A stretch of DNA of 28,204 bases from Roridomyces roridus (lineage: Eukaryota; Basidiomycota; Agaricomycetes; Agaricales; Mycenaceae), in NCBI GenBank assembly GCA_029378245.1, contig JARKIF010000328.1:1-28204 (forward strand), read 5' to 3'. The notes under the pieces are model-generated. The model was not told where the DNA came from. It worked only from the letters and a program-made list of their open reading frames with translations, and made no database searches. This document shows, piece after piece, positions 9,905 to 19,669 of this stretch; position 1 is the stretch's first letter, and each line of letters starts with the position of its first letter. Made by a program: the position numbers and the translations under genes.

Positions 9905-10172
9905 TGCTTTGTGGTGGTACTTGTATAATTCAACGCAGGATCGCCGCAAGATTGGAGTGTGCCGGCATGCCGCTGGCACTAAATTGCTCGAATGACTAGT
10001 CTCGGAAACCCAGACGTTCCTCGCATTCTCACAGCGGGACTCACGCGGAATGCGAGGAACGTCTGGGTTTCCGAGACTACGAATGACGGAAATTCGAAAC
10101 AACGAAGATCCCCACGGGATGCCATCCATGAACGCGGATCCCCTACACGGCCCCATTGTCCGGCGTGGGCTA
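9905..10172 (+). repeat. Dispersed repeat, copy 2 (carries foldback element)
   Basis: Homologous to 7745-7915 through the same ordered blocks. It is interrupted between CGGCATGCCG and CGGAAATTCG by the 83-base foldback element plus its 8-base target duplication. Confidence 0.6.
9989..10087. mobile_element. Foldback MITE, 83 bases, with 8-base target duplication
   Basis: Arms 9997-10028 and 10048-10079 are perfect 32-base inverted repeats starting TAGTCTCGGAAACCC, separated by a 19-base loop (10029-10047). They are flanked by the direct repeat CGAATGAC (9989-9996 and 10080-10087). An 8-base duplication and a TAG-initial terminus suggest a hAT-related non-autonomous element. Because the arms also begin and end with TA, a TA-target family is the alternative. 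The arms show no divergence, so the insertion is recent or the hairpin is maintained. Transcribed in either direction it would form a 32-bp stem. The paralogous repeat at 7745-7915 provides an approximate empty site. Confidence 0.85.
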
Positions 10173-10474
10173 TGTACTAGTAGAGTTGACATCATCCCGT
10201 GATAGGCATCACGCGCCGGACTGCAGCCGCACCACCACAGCATGAGCACGGCCTTCGGTCCCCAAACTCCGAAATCGGACACGCTGGCGACTCTTTTCTT
10301 CTTTCCACCCACCTCTTATTTTTCCTTTTCCCTACGACTAGGCTGGTCCAGATTCAATGTCCGGTAACGACTGTTTCAGCATGTTCTTTGCCTGTTGCTT
10401 CTGCTGCTGTGAGCATTCTCAGTCTGCTGCTGCGCTGTATCGCTCCCAAAAATCTTACCCCCCGCCTGAAAGCA
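10173..10474. other. Intergenic, CT-rich
   Basis: Pyrimidine-rich sequence around 10290-10330 resembles a fungal promoter or leader for the candidate gene starting at 10475. Nothing else is seen. Confidence 0.35.
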
Positions 10475-10823
10475 ATGTGCAGTAGCAGCAGTGATGGATC
10501 GACGATACAAGCGTGCATCAACCTGTGTATGTCCTTTCTCCCCGTCGAACGCCCCGAACGACTCACAACTCACGAATTCCCCTAGTCCCCGAGAGCTGGT
10601 GCACGCGTCTCCAAGATACCTCCGCCGACGAGGCCCAGATGGCGGAGCGCAATCGTGAAGCGGACCTCTTCCACACCTCATCAGACCAACCGCAGGCGAC
10701 GGTTGCAATGGACGACAAGAGAGCTGCAGCTATCAGAGACAAGTCGTTGATATTGTGTGAGTGATGTCTAGTTCTTGTCAGCCATTGAACGCTGAGGACG
10801 TTTTTGTGGTAGCGGACGAATGA
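10475..10823 (+). CDS. Possible small three-exon gene, unrecognised
   Basis: Exons 10475-10526, 10586-10756 and 10813-10823 join in phase to 77 residues, with introns of 59 and 56 bases (donors GTATGT and GTGAGT). Exon 2 has good codon character and reads as a charged, probably helical segment (..DEAQMAERNREADLF..), ending KSLILSDE. There is no signal peptide, membrane segment or known motif. The start is the first ATG in the exon-1 frame. The model depends entirely on splice-site guesses. Confidence 0.35.
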
Positions 10824-10826
10824 AGG

Positions 10827-11366
10827 ATGTTCCTAGTCTTGTTTTCAAATGAATATTATTTCAAGTCACGCGTTTGGTCGGCGACTCCGGAGGTCGAGCC
10901 TGTGGTGCCCGGGCTCAGAGCTGAGCCCTCTCAATGCGGAAGATATTGCGCTTTGTTACTGGTCTTTTTCCACCCGGAGAACAAGGTAGCCGGACCAACG
11001 AACGGCATGTATATGTGGTGTCGCGACCCGCACAACTTCCTCAGGAGACGATGTCATACACAACTTGACGTTTCTTCCGCATTCTTCACTCACCTCATTC
11101 ACATGTACAGTCCCTGTTTCTGGGGGATGGATGACGCCGACCCGACTATCGGTGTGGTTGAGCGACCAGCAGAAATTCTCAAACGCGGGAGCTGTGTAAG
11201 GTTCACTTTGTTCGATATCCGCTTGGGCCCTCAACCTGTTCGATCGCTGGTACATAACGCACTCGTCACATTCATCACCATTCAGTCTCTCATAAGAAGG
11301 TATTTGAATAACGGATGGTCCAAACCTGTGAAGACGTACACAATGGGTCCAAGCATTCCATGGTAG
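10827..11366 (+). CDS. 179-codon open frame, unrecognised
   Basis: An unbroken frame from ATG 10827 with reasonable C/G-biased third positions in its middle part and no recognised domain. A 237-codon frame lies opposite it (11669-10956, minus), so strand choice is uncertain. It may be an exon of a gene joined to neighbours or chance. It ends just before the CT-rich leader of the gene at 11472. Confidence 0.25.
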   Translation: MFLVLFSNEYYFKSRVWSATPEVEPVVPGLRAEPSQCGRYCALLLVFFHPENKVAGPTNGMYMWCRDPHNFLRRRCHTQLDVSSAFFTHLIHMYSPCFWGMDDADPTIGVVERPAEILKRGSCVRFTLFDIRLGPQPVRSLVHNALVTFITIQSLIRRYLNNGWSKPVKTYTMGPSIPW

Positions 11367-11471
11367 GTTCAAAACTCGGGGCGATGGCACCCTCTCTCTG
11401 TGCCTTCTTCCTCTTCCACCTCCTCGTTCTTCACCGGACACTCGACCGACTGCCTTCCTCTCGCTACAAAG

Positions 11472-12103
11472 ATGGACGTCGGCTTCGTGCGATACGCCAC
11501 CATACTCATGGACCAACTGCGCGACCACACAAGCAATTGGATGGGCGGCCTCCGCTGGCAGCGGTACCTCTCCTTCAACGCACAGTGGCGGCTGCCCAAT
11601 GTCCTCCCACCGAGATTCCCCTTCCCAATGTCCATACACCACGCACAGCCACCCACTGCTGTCCACCACAATCGGCTGGGCACACGAGTACCCTGCAATA
11701 GGAGAGGTGCTGCGCCACTTTTACCGGCCGTTCATCTGTTTGTCGAAGCGAGGCGTCGGGGGATGGCCCCGGCGGCGGGGATTTCGTCGGTCGCGTGGAA
11801 GATGGTTACCTGGGGTGAGTTCAATTGCCCCTTTAGCTGGGACGAGTAAGCTAACCTTGCATCCCAACCTCCTTTGCAGCAGGCGAGCTGGGAATCGTCA
11901 CGCTCGGTGTCTTCGAGATGAGTGCGCAAGTTTGGAACGAGTACCGCGCCACCTCGCTGTTGGCCCCGCATCATAACAACTATCGCCTCGCGGACATTGT
12001 TCTGGAGGCTATACAGGCGTCGCTCGTCTTGAGAGAGCCTGTGAGGCTCGTCAGGCGGAGCTTCACCGTGGTTTGTGCCTGGGCGTGTTGGGCGTCGAGA
12101 TGA
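11472..12103 (+). CDS. Unrecognised two-exon gene, 187 residues
   Basis: Exons 11472-11814 and 11883-12103 join in phase around a 68-base intron with GTGAGT donor, a GCTAAC branch-point sequence and acceptor GCAGCAG. The ATG (AAAGATGG context) follows a long CT-rich leader, as expected for a fungal start. Third positions are strongly G/C, as in the neighbouring methyltransferase. The N-terminus reads MDVGFVRYATILMDQL; the junction region reads ..WKMVTWGELGIVTLGVFEM.. and then NEYRATSLLAP. There is no signal peptide and no family I can name. The arginine-rich middle (about residues 70-97) is the least convincing part and could hide a further splice. Confidence 0.5.
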
Positions 12104-14957
12104 AGGTGTGGCACGGGCACCAAGATCAAGATCTCCGGTCGAGACGTTGGTGATATTCGAGTTGCGCACGCCGAGTGGGACGTTGGTGCGGGAGTTGGGA
12201 CGGTGGATCGTGCGGGTATAACCACTGGACTTACGGTGCATGGTCCTACTTGGATTTATTTATTTCAGTGTTTGTATTTGAAAGGATTTCATGATAATGA
12301 ACGCACCGTGACGACCATTACTGCTCCTGAGATAGAATTCAAGGTTTGTGATCCAAAATAAGGACAGCATTACCGAGTCGGGAGTAGGAACAATCCTGCA
12401 GTGGCATCTCCGTCGGTCCAGCCGGTGTTGACGACGGTGGTGTAGATGTTTGGCACGAGACACTGTCATGGGCTCGAAAAGACAACTTTGCGATTGGACC
12501 ACGAATGCTGCGAAGGTCTGTCCATCTGTTGAATCTGTTCTAAAATCTACTCGCGTGGAGTAGACATCCTGCGCAGCAGCTTGAGCACGGAGGCAAAAGA
12601 TAAGCTCACTGACCTGTAGCTCGGGGATATCAAGGGATAGCCTCGCCGATCGGCGGCGTGCGGACCTGCCCGCGAGAGAGGCAGTGAGATCAAATCTGCT
12701 GTGGCGGAATCTTGTCAGGAGTCACGACTCGCAAGAACACCGGAGGGCCTCTTTGGCGCTGTTTGTCAAAATAGTTGAGAACCTGGTCCCTGCAGCGCAT
12801 AAAGATCTCATGAGGCACAGCTCGATTTTGGATTTGCAACGAGGGAACCGCGAGGCAGAGTGATGCATCATGTCTGCACTCTGCAGAGTTCCTCTCGTTC
12901 AACGGTGAAATAAATTAAGCTGATTGAGACGGTCTACCCAGATGGCAGACAACGAGGTCGGCCCCCGACGAAGGACGGCGGTGGAAAATGGTGGCGTCGA
13001 CAGCAGATAACGGCCTGGTGCGCCCCGAGCGCCGCGTGACGCCCGTTATTTCCGAGCTTGTGCATGCGAAAGTCTTGTGCATGCGAAAAGTCGAATCCAG
13101 AACAGGGAGGGAGAGATCGGTATATTGGCACCCATAATAGTCCGTCGTAGTGCGAGGGAGCAGGTGGGTGGGTGTGCCTCTTGCCACGGAGCGGCGGATA
13201 GGGCAGGGCGAGCACCAGACGCTAGTGAATGCCACCGAGACACCAGCTAGTTAACATTGGGAAACAAGTTCACCGAGATCCGGAGACTCTTAAATCTGGA
13301 CGTGGAGGCGCTGGGAAAGGTCGACACATCACGGATCACACGTGACTTGTCACTGATTTTGTCTCTTGCCACCTGCCACTTGCCTGCCACCCTCTTCTGG
13401 GCCTTTGTCTCGGCTCGTGCGATTCCTGCTCTCGTGGATCGCCTTTCGACTCTCGCACCTTGAGGCCTGGAGCTACCCGTACGATTATCCACTGGCCGCG
13501 TCTTCACCGCATTCCTGCAGATCGATCAAAAGCTCCCTGGCATCCCTCAAGGTCGTACAGGCCTCAAAGTCACAGTTGTCTCTCTGTACATTACCGATCC
13601 ACCCGCGCTTCGATAATCCAGAACTCGGTACCTCGGCGACGCCAGTTCTTTACTTTTTTCATTCATGTTATCGGCACGCAACTGTTGTGCTCGACCACTG
13701 GGCATTGTTTCTAGGTGTGTTCTATCCACGTCCACCCTGTCTTCCTGGGCTTCCGCGTCGGTGATTCCTATCTCGACGAGAAACTCAGACTCTACGGCAT
13801 GGCAATCCAGTTTTTAGTAACGTAGTGCGCCCCCTCCGTTGCGTAGACTCAATCCGCCCCTGACACCCGGCTACAAGCTGATGATTCCTACTTATCGCTG
13901 CTGAAACTTCTTTCATTTCGCTCCGTTGCCTACTTCTATGATCACGGCAGCGCACAGTCCGGTCCCTAGCCGGTTTGAGACGCAGTCATACCCGCCGAGG
14001 GTTCTTGGCATGTATCTCTTCACGTTATTCCTCGGATGGAAGCAGTGATCGACTTATCTCGAAGGACGCTTGGACTGCGTGGTGACAGCGTTGCGGCGAG
14101 TCGTTCTAAAACCACGAGCTGGCCGCGGCCAACTTGAACTGGGCATGCACAATGTCTCCCCCCGCCAGACCGTCGGTGCGCTGGCTACTCGAGTCTTCGG
14201 CGGGTACATACGTAGCTTCCTTTAACTCCCTTCCACAGAACGTCCCAAAGTTCGATCCTGATTGATTGCAGGTGGGCGCGATCAGCTGACCCTTCGCAGG
14301 CAATTGCCAGGGGATTCTCAGCTTCCTTCGGGTACCCGCTCGAATGGGAGTGCCCCTTCCACCTCTTCTCGTTGCCGTATGTACTGATGAAATATACAAT
14401 TTAGAGCTTGCTTTTATCTCCGATCGTCATGACAAAGCTCTTCTGCATTGTGCACCCAGTCAAATTCAGGTACGGCAGCCCGCAATCGCCTTCTTGCCTC
14501 TTCTTGCCTACTTATCACGCCGAGCCCACTGCGCTCTGGATCGGAGCTTGGCCGATAAGCGCAGGAGTAAAATGGCTAATCGCCAGCACGGATGATTGAT
14601 TTGTTTTCTGTTGGATTGTTTATCGCGACCCATCTCTCCGATTTTTCCCGTCGATTCAACGTTTTTCCGCCTTTTTTTGGAGTCGGATTGACGAATGGAG
14701 CACGGGAATCGTGCTAATCACGTCAGCGCTCGGGACGGAGGTTTTCCGAATGCCATCTTTGATCGCGATTTTGTCAGTTGTGCATGACGTCTTTTTTTTT
14801 TATCGGTCGGTGACTCGGAAGCTCTGTTATTTACTACGAGCGTCGCGATCGGAAGCTTGAGCCTCGCGTGGACCTACACCGCTTAAATACAGGGCACCTC
14901 GCAATCCTCTTCTCCTCACCCACTTTTCCCCGTCACACATCCCCTCCTACATCGCCC
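12104..14957. other. Long gene-poor stretch
   Basis: No gene with consistent splice sites was found in 2.85 kb. Weak candidates are a 70-codon minus frame 12902-12690 with protein-like composition (..VLNYFDKQRQRGPPVFL..), plus-strand frames around 13257-13764, and a minus frame 14399-14106 ending ..GGDIVHAQFKLAAASSWF, which may be a last exon. None has a recognisable domain. The segment 14640-14800 has poly-T runs and the end is the promoter of the gene at 14958. Confidence 0.4.
14883..14889 (+). promoter_or_regulatory. TATA-like element
   Basis: TTAAATA, 75 bases upstream of the ATG at 14958. Confidence 0.35.
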
Positions 14958-15360
14958 ATGTGCCAACAAATGGCGTTCGTCCCCGCTCTTGGTCCCCTCA
15001 CTTGGCGCTAACACCCTGGATAGTGAAGGAACGCGTTGGACTCGTTGCGGCGTGCGTTGCTATCTCTTATCTCCACGCTCGCGGGCCACAATTGACCATG
15101 CGTGCAGCACTTCCAGCGCCATCTGGTCGTCGCCATACTCGACTGCAATACCACGCGCTGCGAGCGCTCAGTCTCCCACCCGCGTGGCTGCCGCCTCCCG
15201 ACGTGCGCCAAGGTGCGTTGCGTTGACCTTTCGATTCGGCCCCGCTAACCTCGGCTCTGCACAGAATTTTGGCCAGGAAATCCAGAAGGATATTGACCGT
15301 GTGGACGAGTACTGCTACGCGTGCCGTGCTGCTCAGGAACGTGCCGCCCGTGGTAGATAA
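14958..15360 (+). CDS. Small Cys/His-rich protein, 81 residues, four exons
   Basis: Exons 14958-14974, 15024-15051, 15108-15212 and 15265-15360 join in phase to 81 residues. Introns are 49, 56 and 52 bases; the first and third contain a GCTAAC branch-point sequence. Cysteines are at 2, 14, 28, 33, 43, 48, 67 and 70 with His16 and His39. The pairs CNTTRC, CRLPTC and CYAC look like zinc-binding knuckles. There is no signal peptide, so it is probably a cytosolic or nuclear zinc-binding protein rather than a secreted effector. The pattern (WTRCGHF.., DCN..RCERS..HP.GC, CAKNFGQEI) resembles small uncharacterised agaric proteins that begin with MC; that recollection is unverified. The first exon is only 17 bases, so no single open frame reveals the gene. 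Confidence 0.75.
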
Positions 15361-17189
15361 CGCTCTCTGAGCTTGTTTCTTCCGATCAAGCCGCCCGCAC
15401 CTGCGCCGCTGCGCCCCCCACTGGTTATGGGGCCCGCGATATTATTTTCGCATTTAGAAATTGCTCTCTCTCCCGTGTATCAATCATATGTATACCCAGC
15501 TATGGAACCAATGCTATCCTATCTTGCTTTAGTTGACCAAGCTCGCGCCTCCGTGACTCCGCCGTCTCGCACCGTAGATCCGATTATCATACTTTTGTTC
15601 TCCTTGGACAGTTCTAAGCGAAAACAAGCACGATCCAAGTCCGATGTCAGCTGGTGTCGGGCAGTTTGACCCGTCTTGTCTCCACGAACGTGGTTGGACG
15701 TGGATCAGGGCGGGAAACGGAGGTAATTTGGGACTTCTGCATACGCTGTGCAGCGCCTGTGCTGTGTTGTGCCTGAATGACTAAGTAAGTCGCCGATTCA
15801 GAACTCAGAACTCAGGTCCCAGGGCGTATTTTCGGCCTGGTCCGCGAGCCACGGCCCGAAGTCTCCTCGTTCGAGCACGGGGAATCGATCGGGCGTCGCA
15901 CGAGTATCAGTCCGCGAACGCCGAATGTACTGATTTCTGGGGCTTCGCAATTTTGGCGTGACGGTGGATATGATGTGGGTACTACTTAGTAGCCTCAGGA
16001 CATGCATCTGGGGCGGCGATAGTTCCAACCGACGCTCAGTGACACATTACCCACTCGATAGCTATATATTGAACAAGGGTGTATGTATGTACTATGTACC
16101 CTCAGAGTAGAATAGAATTCCAGAATGCGGACGCGTGCAGCGTGATTGGGATCCTGCTTGATGGAAGGGAAAACGGGATTTGCATGTCAGCCGCCGGCGT
16201 ATGCGGAATTGTGTCCAGATATCGGCGGCATGACTGCCGATCAGCGGCAGCGCACTGTGGTCTCCTTGCGATGTTTCTCAAACCCTGGTCGCCGTTCTTA
16301 AAACACGGTACTGATAATATTTCATGACCAATTTACAGCCATTGCTAAAGGTACGCACCGTGGCACAGACAGGGAAAATGCTATCGAACGAGGAAAAAAA
16401 GTGTGTATAATCGTTCACAGCACCGCGTGGTTGTGGTCGATGTCCGAAATGAACATTATGGAATGAATTCATTTGTTGATATCCCTACGACCGTTGAGAG
16501 AGTCTGTTAGATGGATGGATACTTGCATGTCGTACGATCGAGTGAATTGTTTGGCCCTCCTCCGATTCTCTTACATGCCACCGCCATGTCCGATTGAACC
16601 CGTAGACCGCCTGTGGCCGCGGCCAATTAAAATTAACACAACTTGACGAGCCGTGGGTCGGGACCGTGGGCAGCCGTCGCTAGTGGCGGTAAATACTTAC
16701 GCATTGGGGAGTGTGCGTGGAATGCATAGATAACAGCGAAGAAGAAGAAGCGTGGACCTCATAGATGTTTCCGGGAAGAAAGAGAGGAGAAACCACTCCA
16801 AATGAATTTGGCGAGATATGAACACTGGGTTGCAATGTCGTAAATTACGGTACGAGAACGCATCCATCTCTGGCCGACGCTCGACAAGACCGTAATCCGT
16901 AATAATACTCGAGGCCAGCGGCGAACAACTGTCCGCTCGCAGATATCGGTCAGCCGAGGAAAGCCGGTGCCACCTAGGAACCCGCTCAATTGGAACTCCC
17001 ACGCCGAACGGGGCCGTGGGCTGATAAGAGGGTGTCGGCGGCAGTAAACGCGGGAAGTGGATCAAGACGTTGGTTAACTCGGCCACCTCGGAGTCGGATG
17101 TTTAAGGCCAAGTAGAAATCAAAGTTTGATCTCGCCGCTTTCGGCATACATATAATCCGCGATCACATGATATACGCATCAACTGCGTC
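15361..17189. other. Gene-poor stretch
   Basis: The first 300 bases are probably the 3' untranslated region of the 81-residue gene; a 98-codon frame there (15373-15669) has no motif. A 129-codon minus frame (17086-16697) starts at GTG rather than ATG, has mixed third positions and no recognised domain. It might be an exon remnant. Around 16185-16260 short GCCGCC/GGCGGC/GCCGAT segments form weak inverted repeats. Nothing else is supported. Confidence 0.4.
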
Positions 17190-17736
17190 ATGACCCGAAC
17201 CATCAATGCTTCTTCCATCTTTCAGCGCGAGATGGAGTCAGCCGGATCTTCAAGTTCTTGCTCCACTGATTTGCCAAAGCTCAATTCCTTTCGGCAAGAG
17301 ATATCCAACCTCTCACTGTTCACCACAGGAATGTCTGGCTCAAAAGCGTCAAGATTTCCGGACCAGCTAATTCACCAATCCCCAGTGCCAGGTGACGTGG
17401 ATTTCATCGCGAAAAATCTCGCAGCCGCGACGAGCTAGGCCCGGGGAAGGTTTCAATCCATACATAACTTGGGCATCTCGAACGGTGGCAGAGATCACAA
17501 CAATCGAAACGCAACTAACCGATCAACCATCGACTCGGACCTGGCTACGACTTGCGCTAGCGGCTTTTAAAAACCTTATGTACGCCGGCCAAGACTTTCA
17601 GCCATTGGGATCTGTGAGGGAAATGTCCGACGTTCTCACCGCGCTCCGTATTCCGCTGTCAACTGTCATGACTCATGATCAATTCCATCATACAAATTCA
17701 ATTCTGTATATTCCTAACCCTAACGCGCACTCCTGA
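17190..17736 (+). CDS. Candidate two-exon gene, unrecognised
   Basis: Two adjacent frames (17190-17438 and about 17425-17736) join in phase if a 43-base intron 17392-17434 is removed (donor GTGACG, weak acceptor GACGAG), giving 167 residues. The first part is Ser-rich (QREMESAGSSSSCSTDL). The second has a helical look (TWLRLALAAFKNLMYAGQDF). The alternative is a single gene with a one-base frame break near 17430. No domain recognised. It converges on the 3' end of the transcription factor. Confidence 0.3.
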
Positions 17737-17934
17737 TGCTCCCGATTGAAAGGTGGGTATGCATTCATTCAGGACCACAGAACCCGACCGGACGCCGCAG
17801 CCCCAACACTTACGGCCGGGACTCCTTCACGGGCACCTTGGAGTACGCGTGACGCATGTCGTCAAAGCACATCTCTGGGAAAGAAAAGGAGCAGTCAAAA
17901 TCGAGCTTCCAACGCAGGCAAGGAAAGAAATTAG

Positions 17935-19669
17935 TCACCTAAAATGGGACCATGAACCGCGAGAGATGCGAGTGCACTCATCAGTCGTCCAAGACACACT
18001 TCGATTTGTCGTAAGTAGTGTAGCTTTCGATTGGGCCCCCGAGCAAATTTGATGGAATGGGATGTCGGCGATGTAGAAAGTCGCGACAGAGGCGTAGATT
18101 GGCTGGAGGATAGGCTATGAGCTTTATCAAAGGAATTCCAATGATGGCTAGCTCACCCCAAGTAAGATGTCTGCCCCTACGAGCCCGTTGAGCAGGTCGA
18201 CGTGGGCCAGGCCTGCGACGATACGCCGGGCGGCGGTCAAGCTCTTCTCGCGAGCGGCCTCGGCGGTACGTGTATATGGCGCGTGGAGGCGTACGATAGC
18301 CAGGTCGGTCAGCGCGTGCGTCAAGATCAACGTGCGGTCTGCTAGCTCGCCGCAGAGGGGCGGCAGACTTTGGTGGAAGGAGTCGAGTTTGTTGTCGAGA
18401 GAGAAGAAAGCTTGACTGTCTGGGGAAATTTTGGTCTAGCTTCGAGTGATCAGGAAGGGGGAGAAGCGTACCCGTGAAGGGACTGGAGACACGCTCGAAG
18501 AAAATGCAGGCCCGGGAGAGATATTGCGCTGGGGAGGGCTGGGACCCTGAATGTATGTCGATTACTCTCTGCTGCATTCGTCAGATCTCCTCCACTTGGA
18601 ATCTTCAAAGGCACTCACCTCCATCCACAGCGTAGTAACATCAGCATTCCCATGCTCCCCATAGCCCAACCCGTACGCGACGCGCCAGTGTGTGCGTAGA
18701 ATGACCACCGCTAGAAACGCATTGCGCCATTCGTGGGCCATGAGGGTCGCCGGATGGGCCTGTTGCACGCTCCAAGCAAGTGCGACCGCCGCGGCTGCAT
18801 GGTACCTCCCCTCGTGCGGACTGGCCACGTAGAGGTAGTATAAAGATAGCAGCACCCTCGTCTGGAGGAGCTCCAGGGTTAAGTTGGCGTCGTCTGGAAA
18901 GGACGCTCCTCCTGCTGTCGTGGTCGTCATCTGCACCACACATTCGCGTAGAGAATGAGCCAGGTGGGGGTCGTCGGGCGGGAGGTTGTCGAGGACGCTA
19001 CCGACGAGGTGGATGGCGTTTTGGAGTGCGGGGAGACGGACTGAGCCCGGGTACACGGTCATGAGTGCGGGGTCCAGGAAAAAGTACGGAGTGTGTGCGA
19101 AACGGGCGAAGAATATGTCCACACTGTGAAGGACAATGATCAGAGAGACCCCACTGACGACGGAACACTCACAGACGTGGGCGTATATCTGAGGTGCTGG
19201 TCTCCTGCGACGAAAGTCAGGCAAGCTCTTGTTGCAGCGCGCGCCATACCTTCAAGATTGCCTGGATGTCCGTAGGCAAGTCTTCGGGCTCGTTAGGGAG
19301 GTCCACCGAAGGGGACGAGGACCTGAGATTCCCATGGTCGTCGTCAAAGTCGACGAGATCTCCCAGCCCGTTCTGCGCTCCATCGAATTTGCAAGGGCTC
19401 GTGAGCTTGACTGGATTGCGGCGGCATCTGTCGCACACCGGACGCTGGCCGTCGCATTTCTGAAAAAAGAGTGTATCCAAGATCAGGGTGATTGACATGC
19501 CAGCCAAGATTATTCTAACTCGGACGCACAATTTTTCGCCGTCTGGGCATGGGTCAGGGCTAGCTTGAACACCACAACCGTTCGACTCTTACCTGCAATT
19601 TATACAGGCCTTCCCGCGCTCCAAAGGAGTTTTGGTTGCGTTGGGCAGACTCTGAATCCAGGGCAACAT
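17935..19669 (-). CDS. Zn2Cys6 fungal transcription factor
   Basis: Binuclear zinc-cluster DNA-binding regulator. Eight exons join in phase to 454 residues: 19669-19593, 19542-19530, 19459-19250, 19204-19173, 19123-18619, 18568-18472, 18419-18157, 18102-17935. The zinc cluster uses Cys 22, 25, 32, 39, 42 and 53 (ACINCRRRKIKCDG.., CDRC) and is spread over three exons, the middle one only 13 bases. The middle-homology region starts in exon 5 (..RPRLVDIFFARFAHTPYFF..) and continues to ..ALTDLAIVRLHAPY and ..AARRIVAGLAHVDLLNG. No coiled coil follows the zinc cluster. The start chosen is the first in-frame ATG. Open sequence continues upstream in frame to about 19775 (GELYILRPLLQDP..), so a 5' exon may be missing. 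The C-terminal exon is shorter than usual and its last 35 residues are uncertain. Confidence 0.87.

Noticed and set aside
9839..10312. 157-codon minus-strand open frame
   Set aside because: It runs through the foldback element (both arms are translated) and the dispersed repeat. It is a by-product, not a gene.
10956..11669. 237-codon minus-strand open frame, the second longest uninterrupted ORF in this part
   Set aside because: It overlaps the better-supported plus-strand start at 11472 and has no family motif. Its openness follows from the G/C-biased third positions of the opposite strand.
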